Shown here piece by piece: positions 62,172-64,000 of a stretch of DNA of 64,000 nt. The DNA comes from Isochrysis galbana (lineage: Eukaryota; Haptophyta; Isochrysidales; Isochrysidaceae), in NCBI GenBank assembly GCA_018136815.1, contig CM030938.1, forward strand, positions 4,607,724 to 4,671,723. Direction: 5' to 3'. A program made the position numbers and the translations under genes. How positions within the stretch are numbered: position 1 is the stretch's first letter; each line of letters starts with the position of its first letter. Below the pieces are notes generated by a model that worked only from the letters and a program-made list of their open reading frames with translations, had not been told where the DNA came from and made no database searches.

Positions 62172-63362
62172 ATGGGCGTCGCCCTCGTGGCGCCGCTCGC
62201 CACGATGCTGCTCGCGCTGGTGGGAGCGGGCGGCGCGGTGGGGCATGAGGGGCAGCACGGCAGCTCCCACTGCCACGCCTGGCCTCCCTCTTCTCCTCTC
62301 CCTCCCTCTTTCTCTACCTTTCTCTCTCCCTCCTCTCTCCCCCCTCTCTCTCCTCTCCTCTCTCTCTCCTCTCCTCTCTCTCCCTCCTCTCCGCGCGGCT
62401 CGATGTGGCTGGCAGCCCAGCCGGCGCCCAACCCATCGCCGTGCCGCCCCTTCGGCCGGCCGCGCCGCTCGGCGCCCCCTGCAATGCAGCTTGAGCCAGT
62501 GGAGGGCTCGCCCACCGTTTCCCCCTCGCCCAGTCAGGTGCAGCAGGGAGGAACCACCGCTCTCTCTCAGCCGCTGCCGCGCCCGCGGGCGCGAGCGCCT
62601 TGTGGACTAACGAGTGCTTCCACCATCTTCATCCCGGGCGGCGGCATGCGCACCATCTCGTACCAGACACCAGCGCTCGATCAGGTGCACGTCGAGCTCT
62701 CGAGCCGGCAGGGGCCGCTCGACAGCGACATTGAGGTGTGGCGTGGGCCCGACTGGACGCCGTGCAAGATCCGCGTCTTTATTGAGGACGGCAAGCTCCG
62801 GCCCTTTAACGCCGTCATCAAGACGCCACGCGGGCCAAGCACGCTCGCTATCCGCAACCTCGCCGGGATGGAACATCCAATCGCCGCCAACGTCTTCACC
62901 GAGGACGCGCCCGAGCCGTCGGCAGAGTGCACCTCGTCGTACACCACGATGAGCGGAGGCGCGGTTCGCATGCTTCCATTCGAGCCTTCGGTCCAGAGCG
63001 TCGAGGTACTGCTCAAGACGGACGGGCGGCCGCTCAACGCCCGGATTGAGCTCTTCCAGGGTTCCACCAGCAATCTGAAGAAGGTGATTGAGCTCTATTC
63101 AGAGGACGGTCGCGAGCGGCTCTTCTACTCGATCCTGCGGACGCCGGGGCCCGGTCACATCATCCGTATCATCAACACGGCGCACCCGGAGTATGTGATG
63201 AGCGCGTCGGTTGTGCCCCACTCGTATGACGAGTCGGATGGAGAGGAGGACGCGCCGCCGCTCCCAAGCCTGCCGGCCGTCAAGCCTGCTCTTGGTAGTG
63301 GGCACGAGGGACCGAGTAAAGTGGGCTGGCTTGACCGCCTCTCAAAGCACATCTTCAGGTGA
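62172..63362 (+). CDS. Secreted or plastid-type protein with two tandem beta-rich repeats
   Basis: A 396-codon ORF. A strong signal peptide (MGVALVAPLATMLLALVGAG) supports the start at 62172. A CT microsatellite (62283–62395) encodes a Ser/Leu/Pro stretch, and ATG 62403 (MWLAAQPAPN), just after it, is an alternative start. The conserved part is two repeats of about 90 residues: GGGMRTISYQ...IEVWRGP...RVFIEDGKLRPF...TLAIRNLAG and GGAVRMLPFE...IELFQGS...IELYSEDGRERLF...IIRIINTA. Each looks like an all-beta module. A short acidic linker and a basic C-terminus (LDRLSKHIFR) follow. Proteins of this kind are known as uncharacterised in algae (from memory). Function unknown. Confidence 0.8.
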   Translation: MGVALVAPLATMLLALVGAGGAVGHEGQHGSSHCHAWPPSSPLPPSFSTFLSPSSLPPLSPLLSLSSPLSPSSPRGSMWLAAQPAPNPSPCRPFGRPRRSAPPAMQLEPVEGSPTVSPSPSQVQQGGTTALSQPLPRPRARAPCGLTSASTIFIPGGGMRTISYQTPALDQVHVELSSRQGPLDSDIEVWRGPDWTPCKIRVFIEDGKLRPFNAVIKTPRGPSTLAIRNLAGMEHPIAANVFTEDAPEPSAECTSSYTTMSGGAVRMLPFEPSVQSVEVLLKTDGRPLNARIELFQGSTSNLKKVIELYSEDGRERLFYSILRTPGPGHIIRIINTAHPEYVMSASVVPHSYDESDGEEDAPPLPSLPAVKPALGSGHEGPSKVGWLDRLSKHIFR

Positions 63363-63895
63363 AAGCCTGCTTCGGCGAAAACACGAGCCATCATCAGTAG
63401 TTGCTGCGATTCCGAGCCCTTTGTCAGCGCTCGTTTCGCCCACCTCCGACACCGGGGCGCAGCTATCTAACGCACGGCCCGCAACGCATGACCGCACCCG
63501 CGCTACACATGAGGGCCGGAGCGACCTAGGCTTGTAAGACCGCCCCAGAAAGCAAAGCTCAAGGTGAACTCCGCCGCCGGTGGCGGGGCGGTCCATCGCT
63601 TGTTGTTTCTGCAACCTAGAGCCTTGTGTTAGTGCTCGCATTGCCCATCTCCGACATGGGAGCACGAACGCCCAGCAGGCGGCCAGCTGCTCGTCGCCAC
63701 CGCGCCCTTAGTACAGCCCGCACAGCTTGTACGACAGCGGGCACCCGCGGAACTCGCAGTGCCACGGCGGTCGACCTCAAGATCGATTAGCGTTTGGGCG
63801 CCCGGCGGCGTCGCCTCCCTCATTATTCGGCGTGCCGCTCCTCTAACCTCGCCCACGCTCGTGACGTGGATGGTTCCGACGATGCTCAAAGCACG
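63363..63895. other. Intergenic, no gene supported
   Basis: Moderately GC-rich unique DNA without recognisable coding content. CAGCGCTCGTTTCGCCCACC-like and GTGCTCGCATTGCCCATC-like phrases at 63427 and 63632 suggest a weak internal duplication. Confidence 0.35.
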
Positions 63896-64000
63896 ATGCA
63901 CGACCTAGCGTTCCACCCTAGCATTGACCACGTTCCCCGCTCGCGCATCAAGGACAAGGCGGATAGAATGGCTGCGCGCGTGCTCAGCACTCGGCCAACA
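63896..64000 (+). CDS. Possible start or exon of a gene running off the right edge
   Basis: Open to the window end from ATG 63896 (MHDLAFHPSIDHVPRSRIK onward), and also open upstream for some codons. The mixed, non-repetitive residue content resembles real coding sequence, but it is too short to identify. Confidence 0.3.
   Translation, partial: MHDLAFHPSIDHVPRSRIKDKADRMAARVLSTRPT

Overview
This is a nuclear fragment from a GC-rich eukaryote. Several genes have GT–AG introns (ERO1, SnoaL–SOUL, a membrane protein), and the non-coding DNA is full of homopurine/homopyrimidine tracts and transposons. The genes point to a photosynthetic protist with a complex (secondary, red-type) plastid, such as a haptophyte or stramenopile alga. 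The evidence is a RelA/SpoT ppGpp synthetase whose leader looks bipartite (signal peptide, then a cleavage site followed by Tyr), a plant/algal-type SnoaL–SOUL fusion, and an RsmE-type rRNA methyltransferase. The exact lineage cannot be settled from the window.

Layout. 1–6.4 kb (minus) is a large retroelement. It has a gag gene, an in-frame TAG, and then an ORF that runs off the left edge and carries a complete phage-type cytosine-5 DNA methyltransferase. 7.7–10.9 kb holds a hypothetical membrane-type gene in two frames. 12.5–15.3 kb is an ERO1 thiol oxidase with eight exons that can be joined without a frame break. 16.1–18.9 kb is an integrated compact replicon: a CRESS-type Rep facing a chain of short overlapping ORFs, one of which encodes a 43-residue cystine-knot peptide. 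20.5–21.3 kb is the ppGpp synthetase. 23.7–27.0 kb is the SnoaL–SOUL gene. 27.27–29.30 kb is a hAT-type transposon with perfect 21-bp termini and an 8-bp target duplication. 29.6–33.1 kb (minus) is a large unrecognised gene. 33.41–35.31 kb is a very young gag-protease-only LTR element. 36.7–38.0 kb is an AGC-like kinase that has lost its DFG motif. 39.59–43.88 kb is a terminal-inverted-repeat transposon carrying a 204-bp satellite array. 45.3–47.8 kb (minus) is a polytopic membrane protein. 49.1–51.0 kb and 53.5–55.2 kb are hypothetical genes. 57.7–58.7 kb (minus) is RsmE. 59.3–60.3 kb holds hAT fragments. 62.2–63.4 kb is a secreted or plastid-type protein with two repeats.

The host genes show no operon logic. 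A recurring feature is a pair of tracts, GA-rich distal and CT-rich proximal on the coding strand, just upstream of many start codons; these are candidate core promoters or pyrimidine-rich leaders. The parts most worth follow-up are the CRESS/cystine-knot cassette, the retroelement-borne DNA methyltransferase and the transposon-borne satellite. Exon calls come from reading splice signals by eye; there is no transcript evidence.
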